From Solirubrobacter ginsenosidimutans (lineage in GTDB: Bacteria > Actinomycetota > Thermoleophilia > Solirubrobacterales > Solirubrobacteraceae), in NCBI RefSeq assembly GCF_027587205.1, contig NZ_JAPDOD010000007.1, positions 62,001-126,000 of the forward strand: a DNA stretch of 64,000 nt. The letters run 5' to 3'. A program made the translations under genes and the position numbers. Below the pieces are notes generated by a model. That model did not search any database, was not told where the DNA came from, and was given only the letters and a program-made list of their open reading frames with translations. Shown in pieces: positions 8,615 to 15,458 of this stretch. Within the stretch, counting starts at the first letter, position 1. The number at the start of each line of letters is the position of its first letter.

Positions 8615-9355
8615 ATGGCGCCCGCACAGCGCACTGAAGCTGAGCGTGTGTACGAAGAGCTCCGTCGACGTGGAGGTACGGCTACGGTGGCCGACATCGC
8701 GTCAGCGCTCGGCGTGCACCGCAACACCGTGCGCCGCCAGCTCCAGCAACTCGCCGGCGACGGCATCGTGGTCGAGCGTGCGCGTGGCAAATACCAGCTC
8801 GCTCGCCAGCATCTCGGATTGTCCCGCTCGGCCATGAAGCTTGTCGAGATTTTGGAGACCGCGCGCCTGGCTGCGCACCTGACGGGGTTCGATCTCCTCG
8901 CGCCGGATGCCCATCAGCACATGCGCCGGCTATCGCATCTGGTCTATGCCGAACCGCTCGCGCTCGAGAGCACCGAGTTCGAGCTCGAGGCCAACGATCT
9001 CGTCGTGCTGCGAGCGGAAATCGCAGCTGGCGTAAGGGTCCCGGAGAGCGTCGAGACTGTCGTCCTTCGCGGCCAGCCGGACCCAGAGCGCTACTCGGTG
9101 TACGGTCACGTTGCGTCGCGGGAAAAGGCCTGGGTGGATGCGCTGCGCGAGTCGAGCCGGCGCGTCATCAACATCGAGCCGTTCGAGCTCGGCAGGCTGC
9201 TCCGGATCCTCGTGGACCGAGGCGCCGATATGCGCTTTCTGAGGCGGTACGCGACCCAGCTCGGCTACGCCGACCGGGTACGAGCCGCGACCGAGGGCAC
9301 AACGCCGGACGACTCGCGCGAGCTCCACGCACTGCGCGCCGGGTACACCGCATGA
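8615..9355 (+). CDS. Winged-helix regulator, putative antitoxin of AbiE-like pair
   Basis: The 246-residue product starts MAPAQRTEAERVYEELRRRG. ATG 8615 is preferred; a GTG at 8612 is adjacent and the ribosome site is weak. Residues about 8-60 are a winged helix-turn-helix (TVADIASALGVHRNTVRRQL, then a GIVVERARGKYQL wing). The remaining 180 residues are a separate alpha/beta domain that I do not recognise by name, including DPERYSVYGHVASREKAWVD and a C-terminal RRYATQLGYADRVRA helix. Its stop overlaps the start of the next gene by 4 bases (ATGA), so the two are translationally coupled. Gene order and the DNA-binding N-terminus match AbiEi antitoxins, but the C-terminal domain is not the usual AbiEi one by eye. 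Confidence 0.7.
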   Translation: MAPAQRTEAERVYEELRRRGGTATVADIASALGVHRNTVRRQLQQLAGDGIVVERARGKYQLARQHLGLSRSAMKLVEILETARLAAHLTGFDLLAPDAHQHMRRLSHLVYAEPLALESTEFELEANDLVVLRAEIAAGVRVPESVETVVLRGQPDPERYSVYGHVASREKAWVDALRESSRRVINIEPFELGRLLRILVDRGADMRFLRRYATQLGYADRVRAATEGTTPDDSRELHALRAGYTA

Positions 9356-10518
9356 GTGCGTTCGATCTGACGCCCCACCTAGGGCGGTTCAAACTCGACT
9401 GGCAGAGCGACCCGTCAAGGCTCCCGCGCCCGAGAGGCGCGGATCACCTCACGATCGAGACGGCGGCTTGGCTTGCCGAGATCAACGAGCAGCTCACGGA
9501 CCTCGCGGGCGAGTTGGAGATCACGCTCGTACTGATGGGCGGGAACGCAGCTGCGCTCCGCATGGAGGTCACCAGCCAGCGCGGCAGCCGTGACAACGAC
9601 TACCTCACGGATGCGTCGGAGGCCGAGATCGACGCGCTTATGGCGGCGTTCGCCGAACGATTCGCACCGCTTGCCCCGTACTTCGTGCCTGAGCTCTACG
9701 TGCCAGAGGGCGCGCGACCACTTCCGCTGTGCACGTACCACATGAGCGCGCCGGCGGTCTACGCAGAGACGTTCAACGGCTTGCACCAACTCAAGATCGA
9801 GTTCCACGTGGACATCAAGGAGCTGCCCCCGTCCGAGACGATCATCAGCCCGCATTTCGCTCTTCCGCAGCCAGTCCGGGCAAGGGTTCCCCGCGTCCCG
9901 TACCAAGTCGCGCTCAAGCTCCTGACGCTGGCCGACCCTCCCGTGGGGCTCGATGTCGGACGCGAGGGCGTGCTTCCGCGGCAGGTCTACGACCTCGCCG
10001 GTCTCGTGCCCCAGGTCGAGGGCGACGAAGCCTGGGCCGAGATCCAGGAGTATGCGCGTGCGCTCTACGTGAAGGAGTGCGGGGTCAACGAGATCGAGCC
10101 GGAGGATGGCGAGCCGTGGCCCGGGATCGAGCAGCGGCTGGCACATTGGGCCCGCCTTGACGAGGACCAGGAACAGGGCCACGCGGTCGAGACCTTCCAG
10201 CAGACGCAGGTTCCGAGCACTGCCCGGATCGGTCGTGCCGCGTGGCGCGCGCGGATGCGGATGATCCAGTTCGCCGCACGTTGCGCCGCGATCGGTCGCG
10301 ACGGTGCGCGGGTCTGGGACCAGGCATCCGCGATCGAGGCCCGGCTTCCGGCCCGTCCCGGGCCGAAGCGCGAGATGAAACCGTTCCGCGATGCTCTCGT
10401 CAACGCGACCGGCCTGAAGACCAACGCGATGGCACCTCGGGACCACTTCTGGGAGGGCATCGTCGAGGCCGACGACCCGGCCGCGTTGCTCGACGAGATC
10501 GCATCGCAACTCCCGTAG
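9352..10518 (+). CDS. AbiEii/AbiGii-type nucleotidyltransferase (putative toxin)
   Basis: The 388-residue product carries a DNA-polymerase-beta-like nucleotidyltransferase signature near residues 60-85: LMGGNAAALR followed by RGSRDNDYL, corresponding to the GG...R.S.D.D pattern of the AbiEii family. A second family feature is KLLTLADPPVGLDVGREGVL then RQVYDLAGL (about 190-225). The C-terminal third is longer than in compact AbiEii proteins. In known pairs this enzyme is the toxin that modifies tRNA or NTP-linked targets, and the neighbouring gene gives immunity; here that is inference from family. It overlaps the upstream regulator by 4 bases. Composition is slightly less GC-rich than the flanks by eye, which would fit mobile defence DNA. 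Confidence 0.75.
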   Translation: MSAFDLTPHLGRFKLDWQSDPSRLPRPRGADHLTIETAAWLAEINEQLTDLAGELEITLVLMGGNAAALRMEVTSQRGSRDNDYLTDASEAEIDALMAAFAERFAPLAPYFVPELYVPEGARPLPLCTYHMSAPAVYAETFNGLHQLKIEFHVDIKELPPSETIISPHFALPQPVRARVPRVPYQVALKLLTLADPPVGLDVGREGVLPRQVYDLAGLVPQVEGDEAWAEIQEYARALYVKECGVNEIEPEDGEPWPGIEQRLAHWARLDEDQEQGHAVETFQQTQVPSTARIGRAAWRARMRMIQFAARCAAIGRDGARVWDQASAIEARLPARPGPKREMKPFRDALVNATGLKTNAMAPRDHFWEGIVEADDPAALLDEIASQLP

Positions 10519-10813
10519 TGGATTACGCATAGCGCTCGTCGGGCGATTGGCGCAGACGCCGTTGTTTCGAGAGCACCTTCACGTACTTCGGTTCGACCAC
10601 GACAGGGCTGCAGGCGCGACATCGCAAGAAGCTCGTCGAACGACGATGGACTTCGCTGACCGACGAGGTCGCGTCTGCGTTCTCGGACGATGCGCGACGG
10701 CGGCTTCGCGGATCCGACCGGGAGTCTGAACAGCCGTCCAACGGCGTGTGGAGCCGTGCGGCTTGTTCCGGGCCGAGCGCGTTTGGCGTCGTGGAGTTGA
10801 GCGTCGATTCGGC
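10519..10813. other. Gap after the nucleotidyltransferase; possible gene remnant
   Basis: No complete gene is supported in these 295 bases. One plus-strand frame stays open from about 10530 to 10813 and reads plausibly as protein in its middle (STFTYFGSTTTGLQARHRKK), but it has no start codon and no family was recognised. It may be the tail of a decayed gene left by insertion of the AbiE-like module. Confidence 0.3.
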
Positions 10814-11221
10814 CTAGCCCAGCTCGAGGACCACCACCGGGATCTCGCGGTCGGCGTTGGCCTGGAACTCGTCGTAGGGCGTCCCGGTCGCGTTCATGAT
10901 GCGCCACAGCTCGGGCTTCTCCTCGGCCGTGGCGACCCGCGCGCGAGCGGTGTGGTGGTCGCCCTTGACCTGCACGGCCACGCTCGGATCGTCCTGAAGG
11001 TTGAGAAACCAGCCGGGGGGATCGCCGCCGCCGTTGGAGGCCACGACGAGGTAGGCGTCTCCGTGCCGCTGGTAGATCAGCGGCGTGGTCCGCTCGACAC
11101 CCGAGTTGCGGCCGGTGGTGGTGAGCAGCAACACGGTGGTTCCCTGCCAGTCGTGGCCGTTCTCGCCGTCGGTTTCGCGGTATCGGTCGACGTGCTCCTG
11201 ACCAAACAATGGAACACCCAT
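10814..11221 (-). CDS. Deazaflavin (F420)-dependent nitroreductase family protein
   Basis: The 135-residue protein belongs to the Ddn/DUF385 family of actinobacterial F420H2-dependent reductases. Visible signatures are the start MGVPLFGQEHVDRYRETDGE, LLLTTTGRNSGVERTTPLIY (cofactor-binding split-barrel strand), YLVVASNGGGDPPGWFLNL, and VAVQVKGDHHTARARVAT. Length is normal for the family. It probably reduces quinones or other electrophiles, though the substrate is not evident. The start codon shares one base with the stop of the upstream glyoxalase gene (TGATG), so the two are co-translated. The pairing suggests a role in electrophile or oxidative-stress detoxification. Confidence 0.9.
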   Translation of the reverse strand: MGVPLFGQEHVDRYRETDGENGHDWQGTTVLLLTTTGRNSGVERTTPLIYQRHGDAYLVVASNGGGDPPGWFLNLQDDPSVAVQVKGDHHTARARVATAEEKPELWRIMNATGTPYDEFQANADREIPVVVLELG

Positions 11222-11658
11222 CAGCTGATCTTCTCCGCCAGCTCGACGATGATCCCGGCCGGGCCGCGCACGTAGCAGAGCCAGTAGCTGTTCTCGTAGT
11301 TCACGAGCTCGCCGACCAGCTCGCCGCCATGCGCTCGCAGGGCGGCGAGGGATGCCTCGATGTCGTCGACGGCGAAGAGGAGGTGGCGCAGGCCCGGGGT
11401 GTTGGCCGGCGCCGGGCCGTCGTCGCCCTCGTATGCGGGCGAGCGGTACTTGGCCAGCTCGACCTTGCCGTTGCCATCCGGAGTCCGCAGGATCACGACA
11501 TCCGCCCGCACGCCCTCGAGCCCGTTGATGCGATCCACCGAGCCGCCTTCGACGGACGCCTCGCCCTCCAGTTCGAGCCCGAGGGCGGTGAAGTACGCGG
11601 TCGCCGCCGGGAGATCGTCGACGACGATGCCGATGTGCTCCAGGCGCAGGACGGTCAT
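11221..11658 (-). CDS. Glyoxalase/bleomycin-resistance (VOC) family protein
   Basis: The 145-residue protein has two beta-alpha-beta-beta-beta modules of the vicinal oxygen chelate fold: LRLEHIGIVVDDLPAATAYF, and later GLRHLLFAVDDIEASLAALR ending with GIIVELAEK. Candidate metal ligands are the early His (H8), the second-module His (LRHLLF) and the final Glu (IVELAE). It resembles methylmalonyl-CoA epimerase or lactoylglutathione lyase relatives, and the substrate cannot be fixed. A strong GGAGG lies 6 bases before ATG 11658. The ATG overlaps the stop of a 20-codon upstream frame, and the stop is fused to the nitroreductase start. Confidence 0.9.
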   Translation of the reverse strand: MTVLRLEHIGIVVDDLPAATAYFTALGLELEGEASVEGGSVDRINGLEGVRADVVILRTPDGNGKVELAKYRSPAYEGDDGPAPANTPGLRHLLFAVDDIEASLAALRAHGGELVGELVNYENSYWLCYVRGPAGIIVELAEKIS

Positions 11659-11717
11659 GAACGGCCTCCGGTCAGCTCCTGCGGCGTGTAGTCGTCGTGC
11701 TGTAGATCGTTCGGCAT
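11655..11717 (-). CDS. 20-codon leader-like small ORF
   Basis: An ATG at 11717 opens a 20-codon frame (MPNDLQHDDYTPQEL and five more residues) whose TGA overlaps the ATG of the glyoxalase gene as ATGA. GGGAG sits 6 bases before the start, an ideal ribosome site. It may be a leader peptide coupling translation to the glyoxalase/nitroreductase operon, or the tail of a lost gene. A perfect 8-bp hairpin (11737-11757) lies just upstream in the same RNA. Confidence 0.45.
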   Translation of the reverse strand: MPNDLQHDDYTPQELTGGRS

Positions 11718-11736
11718 CGTGGTCTCCCTGCGTCGT

Positions 11737-11757
11737 GGGCCGCGCGGCTCGCGGCCC
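11737..11757 (-). promoter_or_regulatory. Hairpin in the glyoxalase operon leader
   Basis: GGGCCGCG (11737-11744) and CGCGGCCC (11750-11757) pair perfectly around a 5-base loop. It precedes the ribosome site of the 20-codon ORF by a few bases on the minus strand, so it could modulate leader translation. It could also be a chance GC-rich palindrome. Confidence 0.35.
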
Positions 11758-11842
11758 TTCGCTTGGTGAGCGGAGCCGGTCAGCGCTTCTCGACATGGAT
11801 TACTCAATCCGCTCAGCGCCGGCCTCGCCGTACGCTCTGGCC

Positions 11843-12703
11843 ATGGAGCATCGCGCGCTCGGCCCGCTTTCGGTCTCGATCCTTGCCCTCGGCTCGTGGC
11901 AGACGTACGAGCGCATTCCGCGCGCCGACGGCGTCGCCGTGCTCAATGCCGCACGCGACGTCGGCATCACGTTTCTAGAGACGGCGCGCTACAACGCCTC
12001 GGGCCCGGACGCACCGCTGGCCACGGGCTATTCCGAGGTGGTCTTCGGCGAGATCTTCCGTGCGTCCGGCTGGCCGCGCGATGAGGTCGTGCTGGCCAAC
12101 AAGCTGTGGTGGGAGTTCTGGCCCGAACAGTCGGTCGCCGAGGAGCTCGACGCGTCACTGCAGCGCACGGGCATCGACCACTTCGACTTCATCTACTCCG
12201 ACCCGCCCCCGCCCGACGTCCCGATGCAGGAGGTCGTCGACGCGGTGGTCGGCCTGGTGCAGGCAGGCAAGGTCCGCGCCTGGGGCGTCGTGAACTGGAC
12301 GCCGGAGAAGATCGCCGAGGCGCGTGCGTTGTCCCCGATCCAGCCGGTGGCGGCCCAGCTGCCGTATTCGCTGGTCTTCCGCTCGATGGTCGAGGACCCG
12401 GCGATGGTCGACGCGATGGGCCCGATGGGCGTGGTCGCCTCCGCGGTGCTGGCCGGCGGCGCGCTGACGGGCAAGTACGCGGACGGTTGTGCCGGTCGCC
12501 TCTCCGGCCAGCTTGAGGACGCGCGGTTCGCCGCCGCGTTCGCGGAGGCGGAGCGGCTGCGCGCACGCGCCGCGGATCTCGGGACGAGCCCGGTCGCGCT
12601 GGCCATTCAGTTCGCCGCGCGAGCGCCTCGCGTGACATCGGTGCTGTTGGGCGCGACATCGCCCGCGCAGGTACGTGAGAACGCCCGCGCTGTCGAGCAG
12701 TAG
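11843..12703 (+). CDS. Aldo/keto reductase family protein with altered active site
   Basis: The 286-residue protein has the AKR (beta/alpha)8 plan: a start SVSILALGSWQTYERIPRAD, then GITFLETARYN where the family has FxDTAxxY, TGYSEVVFGE, VVLANKLWW with the catalytic-lysine position K87, and the terminal VTSVLLGATSPAQVREN that binds the NADP phosphate. The normal tetrad is Asp-Tyr-Lys-His. Here the Asp is Glu46, Tyr50 is nearby, and the His position in DHFDFIYSDPPPP appears to be Asp120. It resembles the voltage-gated potassium-channel beta-subunit/aryl-alcohol branch. Ordinary carbonyl reduction may be reduced or changed. It diverges from the glyoxalase operon, and the SGNH gene follows 9 bases downstream. 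Confidence 0.85.
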   Translation: MEHRALGPLSVSILALGSWQTYERIPRADGVAVLNAARDVGITFLETARYNASGPDAPLATGYSEVVFGEIFRASGWPRDEVVLANKLWWEFWPEQSVAEELDASLQRTGIDHFDFIYSDPPPPDVPMQEVVDAVVGLVQAGKVRAWGVVNWTPEKIAEARALSPIQPVAAQLPYSLVFRSMVEDPAMVDAMGPMGVVASAVLAGGALTGKYADGCAGRLSGQLEDARFAAAFAEAERLRARAADLGTSPVALAIQFAARAPRVTSVLLGATSPAQVRENARAVEQ

Positions 12704-12712
12704 GGTGCGCAC

Positions 12713-14017
12713 GTGTTCGACGCGCCGGCGCCGCCGTGGAACCCGACGCCGGTCGTCCATGTGTCGCCGGCGACGCCCCGGGCCGCGCCGCTGGATCTCG
12801 CGTCGGCCTCGCTCGGGCAGCACGGGACCAAGCTCAAGCTCGTGATCACGACGCGCGGCAGCGACAAGCCCGCCAAGCTCGTGGGTCACGGGCAACGCGT
12901 GCTGTGTCTGGACCTCGTCTACGGGCATCCGCGGGAGAAGGCCGAACTGTGCGTCGGGAGGTTCCGCGACCGTCTGGTCCTGCGCCGCGTCCCGCTCGAC
13001 CGATCCGGGCCGGCCAAGCGCATCGCCGCGACGGTGACGCGGAAGAGGACAACGCTCACGGCGAAGTTCACGCCCGTCGACGCGGGCCTACCGTTCGGCC
13101 CGTTCCGGTGGTCGGTTCGCAGCCGCTGGGACGACGGCACCGACGCGCTGCCCAGCCATGGGACGATCGCGGCGCGCGCCCGGCTGCTGGCGGAACCCAA
13201 GTGCTTCGGCGCGGCCGCGCTGGACGCGCAGTCGCCGTGCACCAACTCGGCGCTGCGGACGGTCGCCACCCCGACACCGGAGGAGGCGCTGCTCATCCCG
13301 GGCGCGCCGTGCACCGTGCTCGACGCGACGCCGATCCTGGCCCCGTGCCACTTCGGTGTCGCCCCGAGCGAGACTCGCGAGTGGGTCGCGCTGGTCGGTG
13401 ACAGCCACGCGGAGCACTGGCGCGCGGCCCTCGACGTCGTGGCGCAAGCCAAGCGTTGGCGCGTTGTCGCGATGACGCGCGGGGGCTGCCCGCTCACCGA
13501 CACCCCGGTGCGGCACTACCCGCCGCCACAGGCCGCCGAGTGCCAGAGCTTCAACGTCGCCGCCCGAGACTGGGTCGCTGACCACCCCGAGGTGCACACG
13601 GTGTTCGTCTCGGCCAACGACATGTCGCAGTTCGCCGGCGACGCGGTCGCCGGCTACCGGTCGGCGTGGCAGTCGGTCGCCAAGAGCGTCAAGCGCATCT
13701 ACGTGCTCCGCGACACGCCGAGCCGGGTCAGTCTCGACACCAGCCCGTGCGTCGAGCGGCTGCTGCGCGCGCGGCACGCGATCGGCTCTCGCTGCGCCGA
13801 GCCGCGCGCAGGCGCCCTTCCGCCCGATCCACAGGTCGAGGCCGCGCAAGCCCCCGGCGACGACCGCGTGCGACTGCTCGACCTCTCCGACTCCATGTGC
13901 ACGGCGACGCTCTGCCCGCCCGTGGTCGGCGGCGCCCTCGTGCTCAAGGACGACGACCACCTCACGCGCGCGTTCTCAGAGACGCTCGGCCCGTACCTGC
14001 TGCGAGCCCTCGGCTAA
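12713..14017 (+). CDS. SGNH-hydrolase-like protein, stand-alone
   Basis: The 434-residue protein starts with GTG 12713. Residues about 20-160 form a beta-sandwich-like domain. Residues from about 225 resemble the SGNH domain usually fused to the C-terminus of acyltransferase-3 (OafA-like) membrane proteins: WVALVGDSHAEHWRAALD with the predicted nucleophile S231, VFVSANDMSQF in the Asn block, and a terminal DDDHLTRAFSETLGP holding the Asp/His pair near 413-416. Six or more cysteines (PCTNS, PCTVL, PCHFG and others) suggest an extracytoplasmic protein, yet no clear signal peptide follows the chosen start. It may esterify or de-esterify surface polysaccharide. The gene follows the AKR gene by 9 bases, but a functional link is unclear. 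Confidence 0.75.
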   Translation: MFDAPAPPWNPTPVVHVSPATPRAAPLDLASASLGQHGTKLKLVITTRGSDKPAKLVGHGQRVLCLDLVYGHPREKAELCVGRFRDRLVLRRVPLDRSGPAKRIAATVTRKRTTLTAKFTPVDAGLPFGPFRWSVRSRWDDGTDALPSHGTIAARARLLAEPKCFGAAALDAQSPCTNSALRTVATPTPEEALLIPGAPCTVLDATPILAPCHFGVAPSETREWVALVGDSHAEHWRAALDVVAQAKRWRVVAMTRGGCPLTDTPVRHYPPPQAAECQSFNVAARDWVADHPEVHTVFVSANDMSQFAGDAVAGYRSAWQSVAKSVKRIYVLRDTPSRVSLDTSPCVERLLRARHAIGSRCAEPRAGALPPDPQVEAAQAPGDDRVRLLDLSDSMCTATLCPPVVGGALVLKDDDHLTRAFSETLGPYLLRALG

Positions 14018-14072
14018 GTTCGGGGTGGCTTCCCGATTGGCTCGTCCGCCCGCGTTGCGTACCGTCGCGACC

Positions 14073-15398
14073 ATGCTCACGGAGGCCGCCACCCGCACCC
14101 TTGCCGACCTGCCCGGGCCGCGCGGGCTGCCCGGCGCCGGAAACGCCCTGCAGCTCAAGGCGGACCGCCTGCACCTCAAGCTGGAGGAGTGGGCGCAGGC
14201 GCACGGCCCGATCTTCCGCTTCGCGATCGGCCGCCGCACGATCGTCGTGTTCGGCGAGGCCGACCCGATCAACGCGATGCTGCGCGAACGCCCGGACGGC
14301 TTCCGCCGCTGGACGGAGATCGAGAGCGTCTTCCGCGAGCTCGGCATCCACGGCGTCTTCTCCAGCGAGGGAGCCGACTGGAAGCGCCAGCGCCGGCTGG
14401 CGGTCACGGCGCTCAACACGGATCACCTGCGCCGCTACTACGAGATCATCCGCGCCTGCACGGAGCGCTTGCACGGCGTCCTGGAGACCGCCGCGCGAGC
14501 GGGCGAGCCGTACGACATCCAGTCCGCGTTCATGGCGTACACGGCCGACATCACCGCGTGGCTGGCGTTCGGCTACGACCTCAACACGCTCGAGCGCGAG
14601 ACCGAACTGCAGCAGCACCTCGAGCGCGTCCTGCCGCTCGTCTCCCGCCGCATCTCCGCGCCGTTCCCGTACTGGCGGATCGTCACGCCGCCGAAGGACC
14701 GAGCAGCGCTGCGCAGCCTCGCCGAGCTGCGGGTTGCCGTGGCGCAGTTCATCGGCCAGGCGCGCGGGCGCATCGCCGCCCACCCGGACGAGCCGCCGCG
14801 CAACTTCCTCGAGTCGATGCTGCTCGCCGAGGAGTCCTACACCGACGAGGAGGTGTTCGGCAACGTCCTCACCATGCTGCTCGCGGGGGAGGACACGACG
14901 GCGCACTCGCTCGCCTGGACCTCGTGGTACATGGCCTCCTCGCCCGCCCTGCAGGAGATCCTGTTCACCGAGGCGCGCGACATCCTCGGGCAGGACACGC
15001 ACGCGCGGGACCCGCAGACGGCCGACCGCTTCGAGCACGCCGACGCGACGCTGCGCGAGACGATCCGGATGAAGTCGGCGGCGCCGCTGCTGTTCCTCGA
15101 ACCGCTGCACGACACGACCGTCGGCGGCGTCGAGCTGCCGAAGGGCACGCACGTGATCGGTCTCAGCCGCTACGCCGAGGCCGACGCGGCCGACGAGAAG
15201 CGCCAGCTCGCGTTCGGGGCCGGCCCGCGCTTCTGTCCCGGGCGCAATCTCGCGCTGCTCGAGGCGCGCTCAGCGCTGGCCATGCTCGCCCGCAACTTCG
15301 AGGTCAGCCTGCCTCCGAACGCCCCCGAGGTCGAGGAGCGCTTCGGCTTCACCATGTCCGCTCACGGCCTGAAGGTGCTGCTGCGCGAACGCCGATGA
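14073..15398 (+). CDS. Cytochrome P450, apparently lacking the meander
   Basis: The 441-residue monooxygenase starts at ATG 14073, chosen because the proline-rich LADLPGPRGLPGAGN follows directly; an upstream in-frame ATG at 14025 adds an unlikely tail. Landmarks are the C-helix WKRQRRL (103-109), the I-helix oxygen-binding AGEDTTA (271-277), the K-helix ETIR (E329/R332), and the heme-thiolate loop FGAGPRFCPG with Cys388. Only 59 residues separate the ExxR Glu from the Cys, against roughly 70-80 in ordinary P450s. The segment after THVIGLSRYAEADAADEKRQ goes straight to the heme loop, without the usual F-x-P-x-RW meander. This looks like an in-frame loss of about 20-25 residues near 15165-15190. 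A hairpin terminator follows. Confidence 0.9.
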   Translation: MLTEAATRTLADLPGPRGLPGAGNALQLKADRLHLKLEEWAQAHGPIFRFAIGRRTIVVFGEADPINAMLRERPDGFRRWTEIESVFRELGIHGVFSSEGADWKRQRRLAVTALNTDHLRRYYEIIRACTERLHGVLETAARAGEPYDIQSAFMAYTADITAWLAFGYDLNTLERETELQQHLERVLPLVSRRISAPFPYWRIVTPPKDRAALRSLAELRVAVAQFIGQARGRIAAHPDEPPRNFLESMLLAEESYTDEEVFGNVLTMLLAGEDTTAHSLAWTSWYMASSPALQEILFTEARDILGQDTHARDPQTADRFEHADATLRETIRMKSAAPLLFLEPLHDTTVGGVELPKGTHVIGLSRYAEADAADEKRQLAFGAGPRFCPGRNLALLEARSALAMLARNFEVSLPPNAPEVEERFGFTMSAHGLKVLLRERR

Positions 15399-15414
15399 GA
15401 CGTCGGCGCAACGA

Positions 15415-15444
15415 CGAAGGGCCCCGGTCGCCCGGGGCCCTTCG
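15415..15444. terminator. Bidirectional hairpin terminator
   Basis: Two perfect 13-bp arms (15415-15427 and 15432-15444, core GAAGGGCCCCGG) surround a 4-base loop. The hairpin lies exactly between the convergent P450 and beta-helix genes. It lacks a T-tract, as is common in GC-rich actinobacteria. Confidence 0.85.
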
Positions 15445-15458
15445 AAGAACGGGTTCGC

